Assembly (NCBI RefSeq): GCF_000429325.1
Contig: NZ_AUBQ01000003.1
Location: forward strand, 186,001-250,000
Reading direction: 5' to 3'
DNA: 64,000 bases
Source of the DNA: Fundidesulfovibrio putealis DSM 16056
GTDB taxonomy: Bacteria > Desulfobacterota > Desulfovibrionia > Desulfovibrionales > Desulfovibrionaceae
In this document: in pieces, positions 16,515 through 25,705 of the stretch
How positions within the stretch are numbered: the stretch's first letter is position 1
How the letters are laid out: the number at the start of each line of letters is the position of its first letter
The notes under the pieces: generated by a model
Told to the model about the DNA's origin: nothing
The model's database searches: none
Seen by the model: the letters and a program-made list of their open reading frames with translations, nothing else
Translations under genes and position numbers: made by a program

Positions 16515-16583
16515 AAAGGGGCACAAAGCAGAGGTAATCGAAGGGATAGCCGGGCGGTGGCCCGGCTATCCCGGTTGGGTCGG

Positions 16584-16916
16584 CTATTTGTAGTCCGGGT
16601 TGCCCTGGGCTGCGCGTTTGTCCTGTTCGGTCTTCTGGACCTGGGCCTTTTTAAGCTCCGCGTTGAACCGATGGTACTGTTCGCGCGCCTTGGCCTTGGC
16701 GGCGGCGAACGCGTCGGCACGCTCCTGGGCTCCTTCCTCCCGGGCTTCCTTCTCCGCCATGTCCAGCAGGTGGTAGGCGTCCCGTTGGGTGTCAACCTTG
16801 TTCCTGAGCTGCTCCAGATCGCTCGAAGTAATCCTCTGCTGGGCCAGGGCCGCGCCGGTCGGATCGGCGATGCTGACAAGGGCCAACAGGGCAGCGGCGA
16901 GCAGGATTCTCGACAT
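16584..16916 (-). CDS. Small exported coiled-coil protein
   Basis: 110 residues. A Sec signal peptide (ILLAAALLALVSIADPTGAALA, cleavage after ALA near residue 25) precedes an all-helical charged region (LEQLRNKVDTQRDAYHLLDM, AAAKAKAREQYHRFNAELKK). It is probably periplasmic. It is upstream of and co-oriented with nrfHA, but the operator palindrome and a 180-base gap argue for separate transcription. No family is recognised; composition resembles the 105-residue exported protein at 17354. Confidence 0.68.
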   Translation of the reverse strand: MSRILLAAALLALVSIADPTGAALAQQRITSSDLEQLRNKVDTQRDAYHLLDMAEKEAREEGAQERADAFAAAKAKAREQYHRFNAELKKAQVQKTEQDKRAAQGNPDYK

Positions 16917-17353
16917 GCGTCCTCCTGGTGTCTCGATTATGAAAATATGGCTATTTATTCTAAAGATAAATAGTTCTCATGCTTTAGGCTCAATAACTAG
17001 TCCAAACGCCTTGAGATGAACCGTCACAAGCCTCCTGGCTGACAGGCGGCCGGAGGGTTCGAAGTTCAGGGCGAAATAGCACGGGTGCAGGTGTGAGGCA
17101 ACGCTGGACCCGAAATGCTTGGATGACTCCACATTGTAGCGTCTCATGGCACAAAGCAAGGTGCGTGCCGAGGCTGTTAAATATTAAATAATCAACATAA
17201 TCAACGTGTTGAGTTGTTGATCGCGCAGGGTGGCAGCGCGCGGGTTTCGGGCGGCCGCAAAAATGCCGAAATGGCGAAGGGGAAAAAACGGATTGTCCAG
17301 GCAGGGCGTTTGTTGCTAGGCTCGACCATTGCCGACAACAAGCAGAGGACACC
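16917..17353. other. AT-rich divergent intergenic region with TCAAC/GTTGA palindrome
   Basis: No gene is supported. Around 17175-17222 the sequence is strongly AT-rich and contains an imperfect palindrome (17191-17221) whose core is TCAAC-GT-GTTGA with flanking ATCAAC and GTTGAT. The site is about 135 bases upstream of the exported-protein gene at 17354, so an operator or promoter is plausible. The factor is unknown. Confidence 0.4.
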
Positions 17354-17671
17354 ATGCGTGAACTATTTCGAATCATTGCGTTGACGGCGCTTCTGGCCGT
17401 CCTTGCTTCGGGCGTGGCCCTGGCCGACAAGCAGGCCTACACCACCATGACCCCCGAGCAGATCGAGAAGGCCATCCGCGAGGAGCGCCAGGTCTACCGA
17501 GCCGCGCTGGATCAGGTGCGGGTTCTGGAAAACGGCCCCATGGATAAGAAGTCGCCCGAGTACAAGGCTCGTTTCGACGAGCTGATCAGGGCCGCCGAAG
17601 ACGCGAAGGTGAACCTGGACTCCATGCGCGAGGCGCTGGTGGAGCAGCAGAAGGCCTACGGCGGGAATTAG
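17354..17671 (+). CDS. Small exported helical protein
   Basis: 105 residues with an AGAGG ribosome site. A signal peptide ends at GVALA (about residue 24). The mature part is helical and charged (TPEQIEKAIREERQVYRAAL, DELIRAAEDAKVNLDSMREA). It is probably a periplasmic protein of unknown function. A clean terminator follows, so it forms its own transcription unit. Confidence 0.7.
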   Translation: MRELFRIIALTALLAVLASGVALADKQAYTTMTPEQIEKAIREERQVYRAALDQVRVLENGPMDKKSPEYKARFDELIRAAEDAKVNLDSMREALVEQQKAYGGN

Positions 17672-17689
17672 CCGCTCGACGGAAGCTGA

Positions 17690-17723
17690 GTGGCCGTCCG
17701 GAAATCGGGGCGGCCACTTTTTT
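17690..17723 (+). terminator. Rho-independent terminator
   Basis: Stem GTGGCCG / CGGCCAC with a 14-base loop, followed by six T. It ends the exported-protein gene. Confidence 0.8.
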
Positions 17724-17736
17724 CACGCCGTCCCGC

Positions 17737-18255
17737 TCAGGCCGGGCGCATCAGGGTGCGGTCCCGCATCTCTTCCGGGCTGATTGCGTCGTAGAGCTTG
17801 CCCATGGCCCGGAAACAGTGGGTCATGTCGCGGTACAGGCTCAGCTGGTCCAGGCAGGCTTTCTTGATCTCGGCGATCATGAGCGCGCCGGGCCGGATGG
17901 TGCGAACGGCCCGCACCACCGAATCCGGATGGCCGCACAGCACCAGGTGCGCCTCGCCCTGCCAGGGGTTCGATTCGAAGAAGGCGCGGCGCTTGTCTTC
18001 GGGCTCGGCGTAGATATTGAAGGCCACTTCCAGGCCGCCGAACCCGTCGATGTCCAGCACCAGCACCGGGATGGCGTCCTCCACGTAGACCCCGCAGGAG
18101 AGAGCGCCGGAGGCGAACCCCTCCACCTCCTCCTGCGAGATTCCGCTGTAGAAGAAAAACACCTCGAAGCCGCCGCCCGCCAGAACGGGCGCAGGCCCCT
18201 CCCCCTCCGGGCGAATCCCCAGGGACTGTCCCAGCTTCAGGTTCAGGGCGCTCAT
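17737..18255 (-). CDS. Hypothetical protein, unknown function
   Basis: 172 residues, soluble, with no signal peptide. It shows alternating strands (GGGFEVFFFYSGIS, AIPVLVLDIDGFGGLEVAFN) and a helical C-terminus (IAEIKKACLDQLSLYRDMTH). It follows the exported protein gene at 18269 by 13 bases and is probably co-transcribed. I do not recognise a family. Confidence 0.65.
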   Translation of the reverse strand: MSALNLKLGQSLGIRPEGEGPAPVLAGGGFEVFFFYSGISQEEVEGFASGALSCGVYVEDAIPVLVLDIDGFGGLEVAFNIYAEPEDKRRAFFESNPWQGEAHLVLCGHPDSVVRAVRTIRPGALMIAEIKKACLDQLSLYRDMTHCFRAMGKLYDAISPEEMRDRTLMRPA

Positions 18256-18268
18256 GCGTCGTGCCGGG

Positions 18269-18757
18269 TTACTTGCGCTTGGCGAGGTCCTGGCGCAGCC
18301 TGACCAGATTGTCCTCGTAGGGATCGCCCTTCACCTTGAGCAGCGACATGCCGTACATGATGTCGTAGGGGACGATGTTGTTGTTCTTGTCCTGGTACAG
18401 GCTGGTCATGGCCGACTTGATGTCGCTGGGCTTGTACGGGAACATTCCCGCAAAGCACTCCATGAAGCTCTTGTTGGCTGCCTGCATGTCCACGGGCTTG
18501 GTCTCCTGGCCGAATACGGCGTTGGTGCAGACCAGTCGGACGGCAGTGGTCATGCCTTCCAGGAAGGTGTCGCGCTCCTTGTCGGTCATGGCGGTCCAGC
18601 GCTGGCCGAAGTTGGTCACGGTGGCGTGCCCGGCGGCAGCGGCGGATGGCGCCGAGGACAGGGACGCGGGCTTCTTGTCCGCGCTCTTCTGGGCGTGGGC
18701 AGCGCCTGCCAGGGCGAGGGTCAGGGCGAGGGCGATAAGCAAGGCTTTGCGGGCCAT
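18269..18757 (-). CDS. Exported hypothetical protein
   Basis: 162 residues from the ATG at 18755-18757, which follows AAGGAG by 8 bases; the frame extends further upstream but without a ribosome site. Signal peptide ALLIALALTLALAGAAHAQ, cleaved after AHA. The mature protein is helical with two Cys (RLVCTNAVFG and SFMECFAGMF), which could form a periplasmic disulfide. It is upstream of the 172-residue gene. No family is recognised. Confidence 0.7.
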   Translation of the reverse strand: MARKALLIALALTLALAGAAHAQKSADKKPASLSSAPSAAAAGHATVTNFGQRWTAMTDKERDTFLEGMTTAVRLVCTNAVFGQETKPVDMQAANKSFMECFAGMFPYKPSDIKSAMTSLYQDKNNNIVPYDIMYGMSLLKVKGDPYEDNLVRLRQDLAKRK

Positions 18758-18899
18758 GGTTGACTCCTTGAGAGGGGTTGCGCCCGTTAGGGGCATGTAG
18801 CGCCAGGGAGGTTTAGCCCCATGGGGGAAAAAATCAAGTGCTGATGCTCGGTGTGTTCCAGGTCCGGCCGGAGCGCTGCTTCGCGAAGCATGCGCAGCC

Positions 18900-20822
18900 T
18901 CAGCGGCTCCGGGACATGCGCGTGTCCCCTACGCGCATGGTGAGTTTCTCCTTGTCCAGGTACTCCAGCAGAGGGATGGCGAATTTGCGCGACAGGCCGG
19001 TAAGCTCGCGGAAATCCTGCGGGCCGAGCTCCTTTTTCGTGGAGAAGTACTCCTGCACCGTGGCCTTCAGTCCGTCCAGGGCGCTGGTGGCGAAGTACAT
19101 GTCTTCCTTGATGCGCGACACGATCCCCTGGTCCTGGAGCAGCTTGTACACCGGCTGGGCCTCCTTGGGCGAGACGCCGAGCTGTTCCAGCACGTCCTTG
19201 TAGTTGGGGGGGGTCAGGCCGCCGGACTCGTACACGCCGACCATGCGCTGGCGAAGATCCGCCTGGTCCACGCCCAGGCTCACGGAGTGGCCGGGCAGGC
19301 GCAAGAGCTCCTGCTCCTGGGCCAGCTTGCCGGATTTGAGCAGGCGCTCCGCCAGGAAGTGCATGAGTTTTCCCGGCAGGGCGCGCCCCCACGTGGAGCC
19401 GAGCTCCCCGCGCGTGACGCCCTGCTTGAGCGGCTCGCGCTTGTGGAAGGCCTCCAGGTGGGTGAGGAGCCCCGCGCCCAGCTCTTCCAGCACTGCTCCG
19501 GAAATCCACTGGCGCGCCTCGCGGTCCCAGAGGCTGGCCAGCCCCTTGCCGGAAAAACCCTGGAGGGTCTTCTCCAGGTCGCGGCTGTCCAGGCCCGTCA
19601 GCACCATGAGCTCCGCAAAGCTGGCCCCGGCGCGACCCTTGAGCTTCAGGTGCAGGCGCACCCGCTCGGCAGGGTCGGGGCTCGGCTGCGACGCAAGCTC
19701 CGCCAGCGCGGCCAGATCGGCAAGCTCCGGGCCGTTTCGCTTGATGCGCCCCCCAAGCGGCGACAGGATCACCCCGCCCGCCACGGTGCGCAGCGGCGAG
19801 AAGGCCCGCATGACGCAGCGGTCGCCGCTGACCCCGGCCAGGGGCGATTCGAAGCGCGCCTGGCACAGGGCGCTCTGTCCGGGCTCGAGCTTGTCGCGGT
19901 CCAGGAAATACAGCCGGGCCATGACTTCGCGCGTGCCGTGGTGAAAATGGACCTCGCCCCGGTGCCGCAAAGCCCTGGGGGAGGAGGGCAGACAGGTCAC
20001 CTCCATGTTCCAGGCCAGCGAGGGAAACAGCGTGCCGGGGTGGGCCAGCACCTCGCCGCGCTCCATCTCCTCCACCTCCAGGCCCATGATGTTGGCGGCG
20101 GTGCGCTGTCCGCCCTGGGCCAGCTCGGCGGAGCCGCCGTGCACCTGGAGGCTGCGCACCTTGGTGGAGCGGCCCGACGGGTAGAGCACGGCCTCGTCTC
20201 CGGCCTTGAGCTGTCCGGCGATCAGGGTGCCGGTCACAACAGTGCCGTGGCCCTTCATGGTGAACACGCGGTCGATGGGCAGGCGCGCCAGGTCGGAACG
20301 GCGCCTTGGGCGAAATTCGTCGGCCAGCCGGGAGATTTCGGCCTTCAGCGCGTCCAGGCCCGCGCCGGTGTGGGCGGACACCGGGATGATGGGGGCTTCG
20401 GCCAGGAAGGTGGGAGCCAGGAAGGCTTTGACGTCTTCTGTGACCAGGGCCAGCCAGTCCTCGTCCACCGAGTCCAGCTTGGTCAGGGCCACAACGCCCG
20501 CCTTGATGCCGAGCAGCGTGCAGATCTCCAGGTGTTCGCGGGTCTGGGGCATCACGCCCTCGTCCGCCGCGATCACAAGCACCACGAAGTCGATCCCGGC
20601 GGCTCCGGCCACCATGTTCTTCACGAAGCGCTCGTGGCCGGGCACGTCCACCACGCCCACGCGTTTGCCCTGGTCCAGGTCCATGAAGGCAAACCCCAGC
20701 TCGATGGTGATGCCGCGTTTTTTCTCTTCGGCCAGGCGGTCGCAGTCGACGCCTGTGAGTGCTTTGACGAGGGTGGTCTTGCCGTGGTCGATGTGACCGG
20801 CCGTACCCATGATGACCGGCAT
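18900..20822 (-). CDS. selB: Selenocysteine-specific elongation factor SelB
   Basis: 640 residues, the usual length. The GTPase domain has [37 protein letters not shown] and TKLD. EF-Tu-like beta-barrel domains follow, then the C-terminal winged-helix repeats that bind the SECIS hairpin of selenoprotein mRNAs. It delivers Sec-tRNA to in-frame UGA codons. selA is 2.7 kb upstream on the same strand, separated by the M18 peptidase and the toxin pair. A GCTTCGCGAAGC hairpin (about 18873-18886) lies just past the stop. Confidence 0.95.
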   Translation of the reverse strand: MPVIMGTAGHIDHGKTTLVKALTGVDCDRLAEEKKRGITIELGFAFMDLDQGKRVGVVDVPGHERFVKNMVAGAAGIDFVVLVIAADEGVMPQTREHLEICTLLGIKAGVVALTKLDSVDEDWLALVTEDVKAFLAPTFLAEAPIIPVSAHTGAGLDALKAEISRLADEFRPRRRSDLARLPIDRVFTMKGHGTVVTGTLIAGQLKAGDEAVLYPSGRSTKVRSLQVHGGSAELAQGGQRTAANIMGLEVEEMERGEVLAHPGTLFPSLAWNMEVTCLPSSPRALRHRGEVHFHHGTREVMARLYFLDRDKLEPGQSALCQARFESPLAGVSGDRCVMRAFSPLRTVAGGVILSPLGGRIKRNGPELADLAALAELASQPSPDPAERVRLHLKLKGRAGASFAELMVLTGLDSRDLEKTLQGFSGKGLASLWDREARQWISGAVLEELGAGLLTHLEAFHKREPLKQGVTRGELGSTWGRALPGKLMHFLAERLLKSGKLAQEQELLRLPGHSVSLGVDQADLRQRMVGVYESGGLTPPNYKDVLEQLGVSPKEAQPVYKLLQDQGIVSRIKEDMYFATSALDGLKATVQEYFSTKKELGPQDFRELTGLSRKFAIPLLEYLDKEKLTMRVGDTRMSRSR

Positions 20823-20988
20823 GCGTGTCTCCCGGGATGTGATGGCGGCGCGCGTTTGAGCGCGTCCACAGGGCGACTATCGCCGGATGGGGCCGGTCTG
20901 TAAAGGGGCGCGGGCTTGCGTGAGATCAGGCAGCGCCGCAGGCGGGCACTTCGAGACGGAAAAAAAGAAAAGGTCCTCGGGGGAAGGC

Positions 20989-21240
20989 TCAATATGCCTC
21001 TTTCCGATCCGCCACCGTCATGATCTCGACGATCAATGCTCCGTCGTTGATGCGATACAAGACCCGGAGATTTCCGGAACGGACGCGGTACTCAGGCCTG
21101 CCGGTCAGCTTTATGGAGCCCCGAGGCCTGGGGTCATCGGCGAGTATTTTTACGATCGATGCGACCTGCTCTTGAAAGGGCCGACTCAGTTTCTTCAACT
21201 GCCGCGCGGCAAGAGGCGAAAATTCGACTTTATACGGCAT
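20989..21240 (-). CDS. RelE/ParE-superfamily toxin
   Basis: 83 residues of the compact RelE fold: PYKVEFSPLAARQLKKL, PRGSIKLTGRPEYRVRSGNL (two short motifs), RVLYRINDGALIVEIMTVADR. RelE toxins cut mRNA at the ribosome, and the basic/aromatic residues (R, K, Y near the C-terminus) fit that activity. No small RelB- or Phd-like antitoxin is adjacent. Instead the gene starts 2 bases after the stop of a 186-residue TPR-like protein. Confidence 0.85.
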   Translation of the reverse strand: MPYKVEFSPLAARQLKKLSRPFQEQVASIVKILADDPRPRGSIKLTGRPEYRVRSGNLRVLYRINDGALIVEIMTVADRKEAY

Positions 21241-21242
21241 CC

Positions 21243-21803
21243 CTACAGTCCGAGTTCCGCCTTCAAGGTTTCCCAGGCGACATTGGGTTCGTCTTCCACC
21301 TTGACTTGGTCAAGGAGCTCGACGTCTTCAAGGTCCTCACGAAGGTATTCTCTTACGACATGATCAACCCCGGTACGCTTGGCGAACTCCGGGAGCCAGG
21401 CATCCAGCACGACCGTGTCGCCCGCGGCGTAAGCGTACTTGAGAAGGGAATCCAACGAGGGAAGGTCTTCCGGGGCGAGTTCCACTGCGCGAACCATATA
21501 TGGGATCGATTCCTGTACATGGCCGTGTTCATACAGCGAGCGGCCATAGTTCCTGTGCATGTTTGAGTCCCATGGCTGGAGTTTGATAGACATCTCATGC
21601 TCTCGCCGCATGGTCGCCTCGTCGCCCTTGAGGCATGCAATGACGCCATAGGCTGACCTGGCGATATGAGGCTCTTTGGGGAGCAACAAGTCAGCCGCTT
21701 TCTTGAGTTTCATCAGCTCGAGCGGGTAGAGGGGGCGAGAAGCGGCCATTCTCATGAGCTCGTTGATGACCTCGTGCGTGTCTGGCAAGGGGGCTGGGCA
21801 CAT
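21243..21803 (-). CDS. TPR-like protein paired with RelE toxin; candidate non-canonical antitoxin
   Basis: 186 residues. The middle shows TPR-like helices (WDSNMHRNYGRSLYEHGHVQ, ESIPYMVRAVELAPEDLPSL). The C-terminus (EDEPNVAWETLKAELGL) resembles the toxin-wrapping tail of RelB/Phd-type antitoxins, whose ends often read like WEELKAELGL. It directly precedes the toxin gene with a 2-base gap, the normal antitoxin position. The antitoxin role is inferred from position and the tail. A plain TPR protein co-transcribed with an orphan toxin is the alternative. Confidence 0.6.
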   Translation of the reverse strand: MCPAPLPDTHEVINELMRMAASRPLYPLELMKLKKAADLLLPKEPHIARSAYGVIACLKGDEATMRREHEMSIKLQPWDSNMHRNYGRSLYEHGHVQESIPYMVRAVELAPEDLPSLDSLLKYAYAAGDTVVLDAWLPEFAKRTGVDHVVREYLREDLEDVELLDQVKVEDEPNVAWETLKAELGL

Positions 21804-22100
21804 ACGTGTTTCCTAGTCGTCGTGGGGCAAACCGTCAACTGTTGTCAATAAACATGCCTGTCAGTCCGGTCACTCCGGGGATCAACCTTCGGCTGTTTCC
21901 CCCGCTCATGCGGAGCGCACCAGGATCATCGAGTCTGCGTCTTCCTTGTCGAATTACGCGGATCGTGGGGACATCGAACACCCAACGGTCACAAAGAAAC
22001 AGGGGCCGTGGAATACATCCACAAACCCCTGGTCCGGTATGACAAACGGAAAATAAAGAACCTCAAGGCCTGGCGGCCAAGAAATTCCTCATCTTTCTCG
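21804..22100. other. Intergenic region upstream of toxin pair
   Basis: No gene or clear terminator is seen between the M18 peptidase stop and the TPR/toxin pair. GC content is lower than in neighbouring genes. Confidence 0.35.
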
Positions 22101-23492
22101 CTAGCTCTCCAGGAATGCCTTGTATGCCTTGACCGAGGCGTACAGGTCCGCCTTGGAGCACAGCTCGAAGGGGCTGTGCATGGAGAGCACCGGCGGGCCG
22201 AAATCGATGATGTCCATGCCGTAGACGGCCAGGAACTTGGCTACCGTGCCGCCGCCGCCCAGGTCCACCTTGCCGAGCTCCGCCATCTGCCAGGGCACCC
22301 CGGCCTTGTCCATCACGCCGCGAATCCAGGCCACGTAGCCGAAATCGGCGTCGCTCGCGCCCACCTTGCCCCGGTGGCCGGTGAACTTGTTGAACGTGGG
22401 GCCGTGGCCCAGCAGGCAGGCGTTCATTTTTTCGTGCACGTCCTGGTAGTCGGGGTCCAGGGCGGCGTTCACGTCGGCGGACACGGCCTTGGAGGCGTCC
22501 AGCACGCGCGACAGCCGCGCTTTCGGCTCCCAGGCGTCGATCAGGTCCTGGAGGCAATATTCGAAGAACTTGGAGCGCGCCCCGGTGGAACCCTCGGAGC
22601 CGATCTCCTCCTTGTCCCAGAAGAGCACGATCTGGGTGTGCTCGGGCTGCTCGGCGGTCAGGAGCGCCTCGAACCCGGAGAACACGCACAAACGGTCGTC
22701 GTGGCCGAAGCCTCCGATCATGGACCCGTCCAGGCCCACGAAGCGGGCCGGGCCAGCCGGTACGGCCTGGATCTCGGCGGAATAGAGGTCGGTCTCGTGG
22801 ATGCCGTAGCGCTCGTTCAGGAGGGTGAGCACGCGGTTCTTCACGCAGGTCTTCGCGCCGGTCTTCTTGGCCTCGATTTCTTCGGGAGCAGGCGCGTGGC
22901 CCATGATGATGTTCAGCTTCTCGCCCTCGAAGGCCTCGGAGAGCTTCAGGTCCATCTGCTTGGAGGCCAGGTGGGGCAGCAGGTCCGGGATGGTGAACAC
23001 CGGGTCCTCGGGCTTTTCGCCGATGACGATGTCCACCACGCTGCCGTCGGTCTTGGCCACCACGCCGTGCAGGGCCAGGGGGCGGGCCATCCACTGGTGC
23101 TTGCGGATGCCGCCGTAGTAGTGGGTCTTGGCCTGGGAGACGTTGCAGTCCTCGTAGATGGGGCGCTGCTTGAGGTCCAGGCGGGGGGTGTCGGCGTGCG
23201 CGCCAAGCAGCCGGAAGCCCTCGGACAGGGGGCGCTTGCCCTTGCGCGCGATGAAGATGGTCTTGCCCTTGAAGGACTTGAAACAGGCGTCTGCGGTGAA
23301 GGCGTGGTCCACGCTCTCCACGAAACCGGCCTTGAGCAGGCGCTCGCGCACGTAGGCTATGGTCTCGCGCTCGGTCTTGCACTCGGTGAGGAACGAGACA
23401 TAGCGGTTGGCCAGTTCGTCCATGGCGGCGAGGTCTTCAGCGGAGGAATAGACGTCCCAGCAGCTCTTCGAATCGTGTTCCAGACAGTTCAT
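22101..23492 (-). CDS. M18-family aminopeptidase (aspartyl aminopeptidase type)
   Basis: 463 residues with an AAGGAG ribosome site. M18 enzymes are dinuclear-zinc cytosolic exopeptidases forming tetrahedral dodecamers. Metal-site motifs are visible: FRLLGAHADTPRLDLK with the first His/Asp, WDKEEIGSEGSTGA with the Glu pair, and MHSPFELCSKAD with the last His. It starts 9 bases after the selA stop, so it is probably co-transcribed with selA, although no functional tie is known. Confidence 0.92.
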   Translation of the reverse strand: MNCLEHDSKSCWDVYSSAEDLAAMDELANRYVSFLTECKTERETIAYVRERLLKAGFVESVDHAFTADACFKSFKGKTIFIARKGKRPLSEGFRLLGAHADTPRLDLKQRPIYEDCNVSQAKTHYYGGIRKHQWMARPLALHGVVAKTDGSVVDIVIGEKPEDPVFTIPDLLPHLASKQMDLKLSEAFEGEKLNIIMGHAPAPEEIEAKKTGAKTCVKNRVLTLLNERYGIHETDLYSAEIQAVPAGPARFVGLDGSMIGGFGHDDRLCVFSGFEALLTAEQPEHTQIVLFWDKEEIGSEGSTGARSKFFEYCLQDLIDAWEPKARLSRVLDASKAVSADVNAALDPDYQDVHEKMNACLLGHGPTFNKFTGHRGKVGASDADFGYVAWIRGVMDKAGVPWQMAELGKVDLGGGGTVAKFLAVYGMDIIDFGPPVLSMHSPFELCSKADLYASVKAYKAFLES

Positions 23493-23501
23493 CGTGTCTC
23501 C

Positions 23502-24923
23502 TTAACAGTGATTGCCGGACGCGGCCAAGGCCAGTGCCGAGGCGGCCAGCGTGAATTCAGGGATGGTCAGCGTGCGCGGGTCCAGGCAGAAGCGCCCGTC
23601 TTCCACGCGGCCCACCAGGGGCGGGTCGGTGTGCAGCAGGCGCTCGCGCAGGTCGTCCACTTTGAGCGACGCATCCAGAGGATATAAGCATACCAGCGAC
23701 GTAGGCAAATCGCGCTCGGGAAATGCGCCGCCGCCCACGCGCGACGCCCCCGGACGCACCGACACCTCGAAGTGAGCGCCCACGCTTCGTTTGAGCGTGC
23801 GGGCCAGACGCCGGGCCTTGTCGGCCAGTTCCTTGGGCGTTGCGCAGATCATGGCCAGGGTGGGGATCTCGCGGCGCGCGATTGCCGGGTCCAGGTACAG
23901 GCGAAGCACGGCCTCCAGGGCGGCCAGGGTCATCTTGTCCAGGCGCAGCGCCCGGGCCAGCTGGTTCTTGCGGATGACGTCCAGGTGTTCGCGTTTGCCG
24001 ATGATGACGCCCGCCTGCGGCCCGCCCAGCATCTTGTCGCCGCTGAAGGTGACTACGTCCGCCCCTGCGGCCACGACGTCTCGCACCGTGGGTTCGCCGG
24101 GCAGCCCGGCCTGGGCGAAATCGTAGAGCGTGCCGCTGCCCAGGTCTTCGATGACGGGCAGGGCGCGCTCGCGTCCCAGGGCGCAGAGTTCGTCCAGCCC
24201 GACTTCCTTGGTAAATCCGATCATGCGGAAATTCGAGGTGTGCACGCGCATGAGCGCGGCGGTATCCGGCCCGATGGCCGCCTCGTAGTCGCGCAGGTGG
24301 GTGCGGTTGGTGGCTCCCACTTCGCGCAGGATGGCCCCGCTCTTGGCCATGACCTCCGGCACCCGGAAGGACCCGCCGATCTCCACCAACTGCCCGCGCG
24401 ACACCACCACCTCGCGGCCCTTGCACAGGCTCTCCAGCACCAGGAACACGGCTGCGGCGTTGTTGTTGACCGCGATGGCCGCCTCGGCCCCGGTGAGCTG
24501 GCACAGCAGCGACTCCACCAGGCTATGGCGGCTGCCGCGCTGGCCGGTTGCGAGATCGAACTCCAGGTTAGAGTAGTGGCGGCAGGCGTCGATGACAGCG
24601 GTCACGGCGGATTCAGGCAGCACGGAGCGGCCCAGGTTGGTGTGCACCACCACGCCCGTGGCGTTCAGCACGCGGCGAAAGCGCGGGCGAACGAAGCTGC
24701 GTGCGAAGCAGGCAATGCGCGAGGCCAGCGTGTCCCAGGAGAGAGACGCTTCGTCGGCCACGAGTCCGGCCTTTATCTCCTCGCGCAGTCCGTCCAGGAA
24801 GGCCTGGGCGGCCTCGCGCACCAGGGGGCGCGGGACGTGGGCGAAGTCTGCCATGTGCGGGCCGGATTCCAGATGGGCCAGGACGCGGTCCATGGACGGC
24901 AGGAGCCGGAACAGGTGGTTCAC
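23502..24923 (-). CDS. selA: L-seryl-tRNA(Sec) selenium transferase SelA
   Basis: 473 residues from GTG 24921-24923, which follows GGAGGG at good spacing; a longer frame upstream is unrelated. SelA converts Ser-tRNA(Sec) to Sec-tRNA(Sec) with selenophosphate using PLP. The PLP lysine lies in TFSGDKMLGGPQAG. Other family blocks are NATGVVVHTNLGRS, AAIAVNNNAAAVFL, SRGQLVEIGGSFR and GATNRTHLRDYE. With selB nearby this provides the selenoprotein machinery; selC and selD are not in the window. Confidence 0.95.
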   Translation of the reverse strand: MNHLFRLLPSMDRVLAHLESGPHMADFAHVPRPLVREAAQAFLDGLREEIKAGLVADEASLSWDTLASRIACFARSFVRPRFRRVLNATGVVVHTNLGRSVLPESAVTAVIDACRHYSNLEFDLATGQRGSRHSLVESLLCQLTGAEAAIAVNNNAAAVFLVLESLCKGREVVVSRGQLVEIGGSFRVPEVMAKSGAILREVGATNRTHLRDYEAAIGPDTAALMRVHTSNFRMIGFTKEVGLDELCALGRERALPVIEDLGSGTLYDFAQAGLPGEPTVRDVVAAGADVVTFSGDKMLGGPQAGVIIGKREHLDVIRKNQLARALRLDKMTLAALEAVLRLYLDPAIARREIPTLAMICATPKELADKARRLARTLKRSVGAHFEVSVRPGASRVGGGAFPERDLPTSLVCLYPLDASLKVDDLRERLLHTDPPLVGRVEDGRFCLDPRTLTIPEFTLAASALALAASGNHC

Positions 24924-24986
24924 GCGGGCTATCCCTCCAAGAAGATGCCGAAAGCTAGCCCACAACAGGGGGGAAGGCAATCGGAT

Positions 24987-25012
24987 GGGGGGAGGGGGGA
25001 GCGGGGGGGGGC
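24987..25012. other. G-rich tract in the selA leader region (possible G-quadruplex)
   Basis: The plus strand carries runs of G6, G6 and G9 separated by one or two bases (24987-25012). In the selA transcript, minus strand, this would be a C-rich leader about 65-90 bases before the GTG start. A quadruplex on the template-complement strand is possible; function is not shown. Confidence 0.4.
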
Positions 25013-25098
25013 GTGCCACGCTGGAGATTTGGATGGACGTTCCGGGATGGGAATGATTCAGGAACAATGCGGAGTCGGGGTGACGCTGCCGCAGCGAA

Positions 25099-25527
25099 TC
25101 AGGGTGTTGAGGGCAGGTCGCCTTCAATGAACGTGACTTTGATACGTTTATCGCCAATGACAACCGGATTCTGCTCGATTTTCTGGAGTTTTGAACTGTG
25201 AAACCTGACCAGGACCTCGGATTCCGAGGCCCAATGAAGGTCCACCCCGCGTTCTTTATCGTTACGAAGAGCGCCGTAAACCCAGGCTGCTTTTGTGAGG
25301 AAGAAGGATTGATCGTATTTTCCGATAGTGAGTATATAGTTGTATGAAGTTGTCGCCCCGCAGTCTCTTTCAGTCACAACGACCTTGAGTTTTCCGGACG
25401 GAGAGTAGGTTGTTGAAAATGTGTCATTGCTGCAAATGTCATAGAAGATGAATGCAGTGATTGAAATGATGGCGAAGAGAAGTACGGCAAGGAGTTTGAT
25501 CGTTGCTAGAGCATCGTTTTTAAGCAT
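25099..25527 (-). CDS. Membrane-anchored hypothetical protein
   Basis: 142 residues. One N-terminal membrane helix (TIKLLAVLLFAIISITAFIF) precedes a beta-rich outer domain. That domain contains SPSGKLKVVVTERDCGATTS, a pattern I recall from uncharacterised proteins that often sit near toxins or secretion effectors, and two Cys likely to pair. Base composition is markedly AT-richer than flanking genes, a sign of transfer. It follows a 52-residue membrane protein gene by 19 bases. Confidence 0.6.
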   Translation of the reverse strand: MLKNDALATIKLLAVLLFAIISITAFIFYDICSNDTFSTTYSPSGKLKVVVTERDCGATTSYNYILTIGKYDQSFFLTKAAWVYGALRNDKERGVDLHWASESEVLVRFHSSKLQKIEQNPVVIGDKRIKVTFIEGDLPSTP

Positions 25528-25546
25528 TGTGCTATTTGTGGTAGTA

Positions 25547-25705
25547 TTAATTAAAGAAGAGCTTGATAATGTCGAATATCCCGAGTGCGTTTGCGATTAA
25601 ATATGCGATATATAGTGGGGATGCCACAACGAGTATGATGTTCCATAGGTGATGGCTGTTGTCTTTGCTGTCATTTGTTGCGTGTTTATCTTTAGCTTGT
25701 TTCAT
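25547..25705 (-). CDS. Small single-pass membrane protein
   Basis: 52 residues, ATG at 25703-25705, TAA at 25547. The hydrophilic, Asp/Lys/His-rich N-terminus (KDKHATNDSKDNSHH) is followed by one hydrophobic helix (IILVVASPLYIAYLIANALG) and a short hydrophobic end. A GGAT ribosome-like site lies 6 bases before the ATG. It is AT-rich like its downstream neighbour, with which it probably forms a two-gene operon. No family is recognised. Confidence 0.5.
   Translation of the reverse strand: MKQAKDKHATNDSKDNSHHLWNIILVVASPLYIAYLIANALGIFDIIKLFFN

Noticed and set aside
19287-20903. 538-residue open frame opposite selB
   Set aside because: Antisense shadow of the SelB coding frame.
22008-23687. 559-residue open frame opposite the M18 aminopeptidase
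   Set aside because: Antisense shadow; the peptidase metal motifs are on the minus strand.
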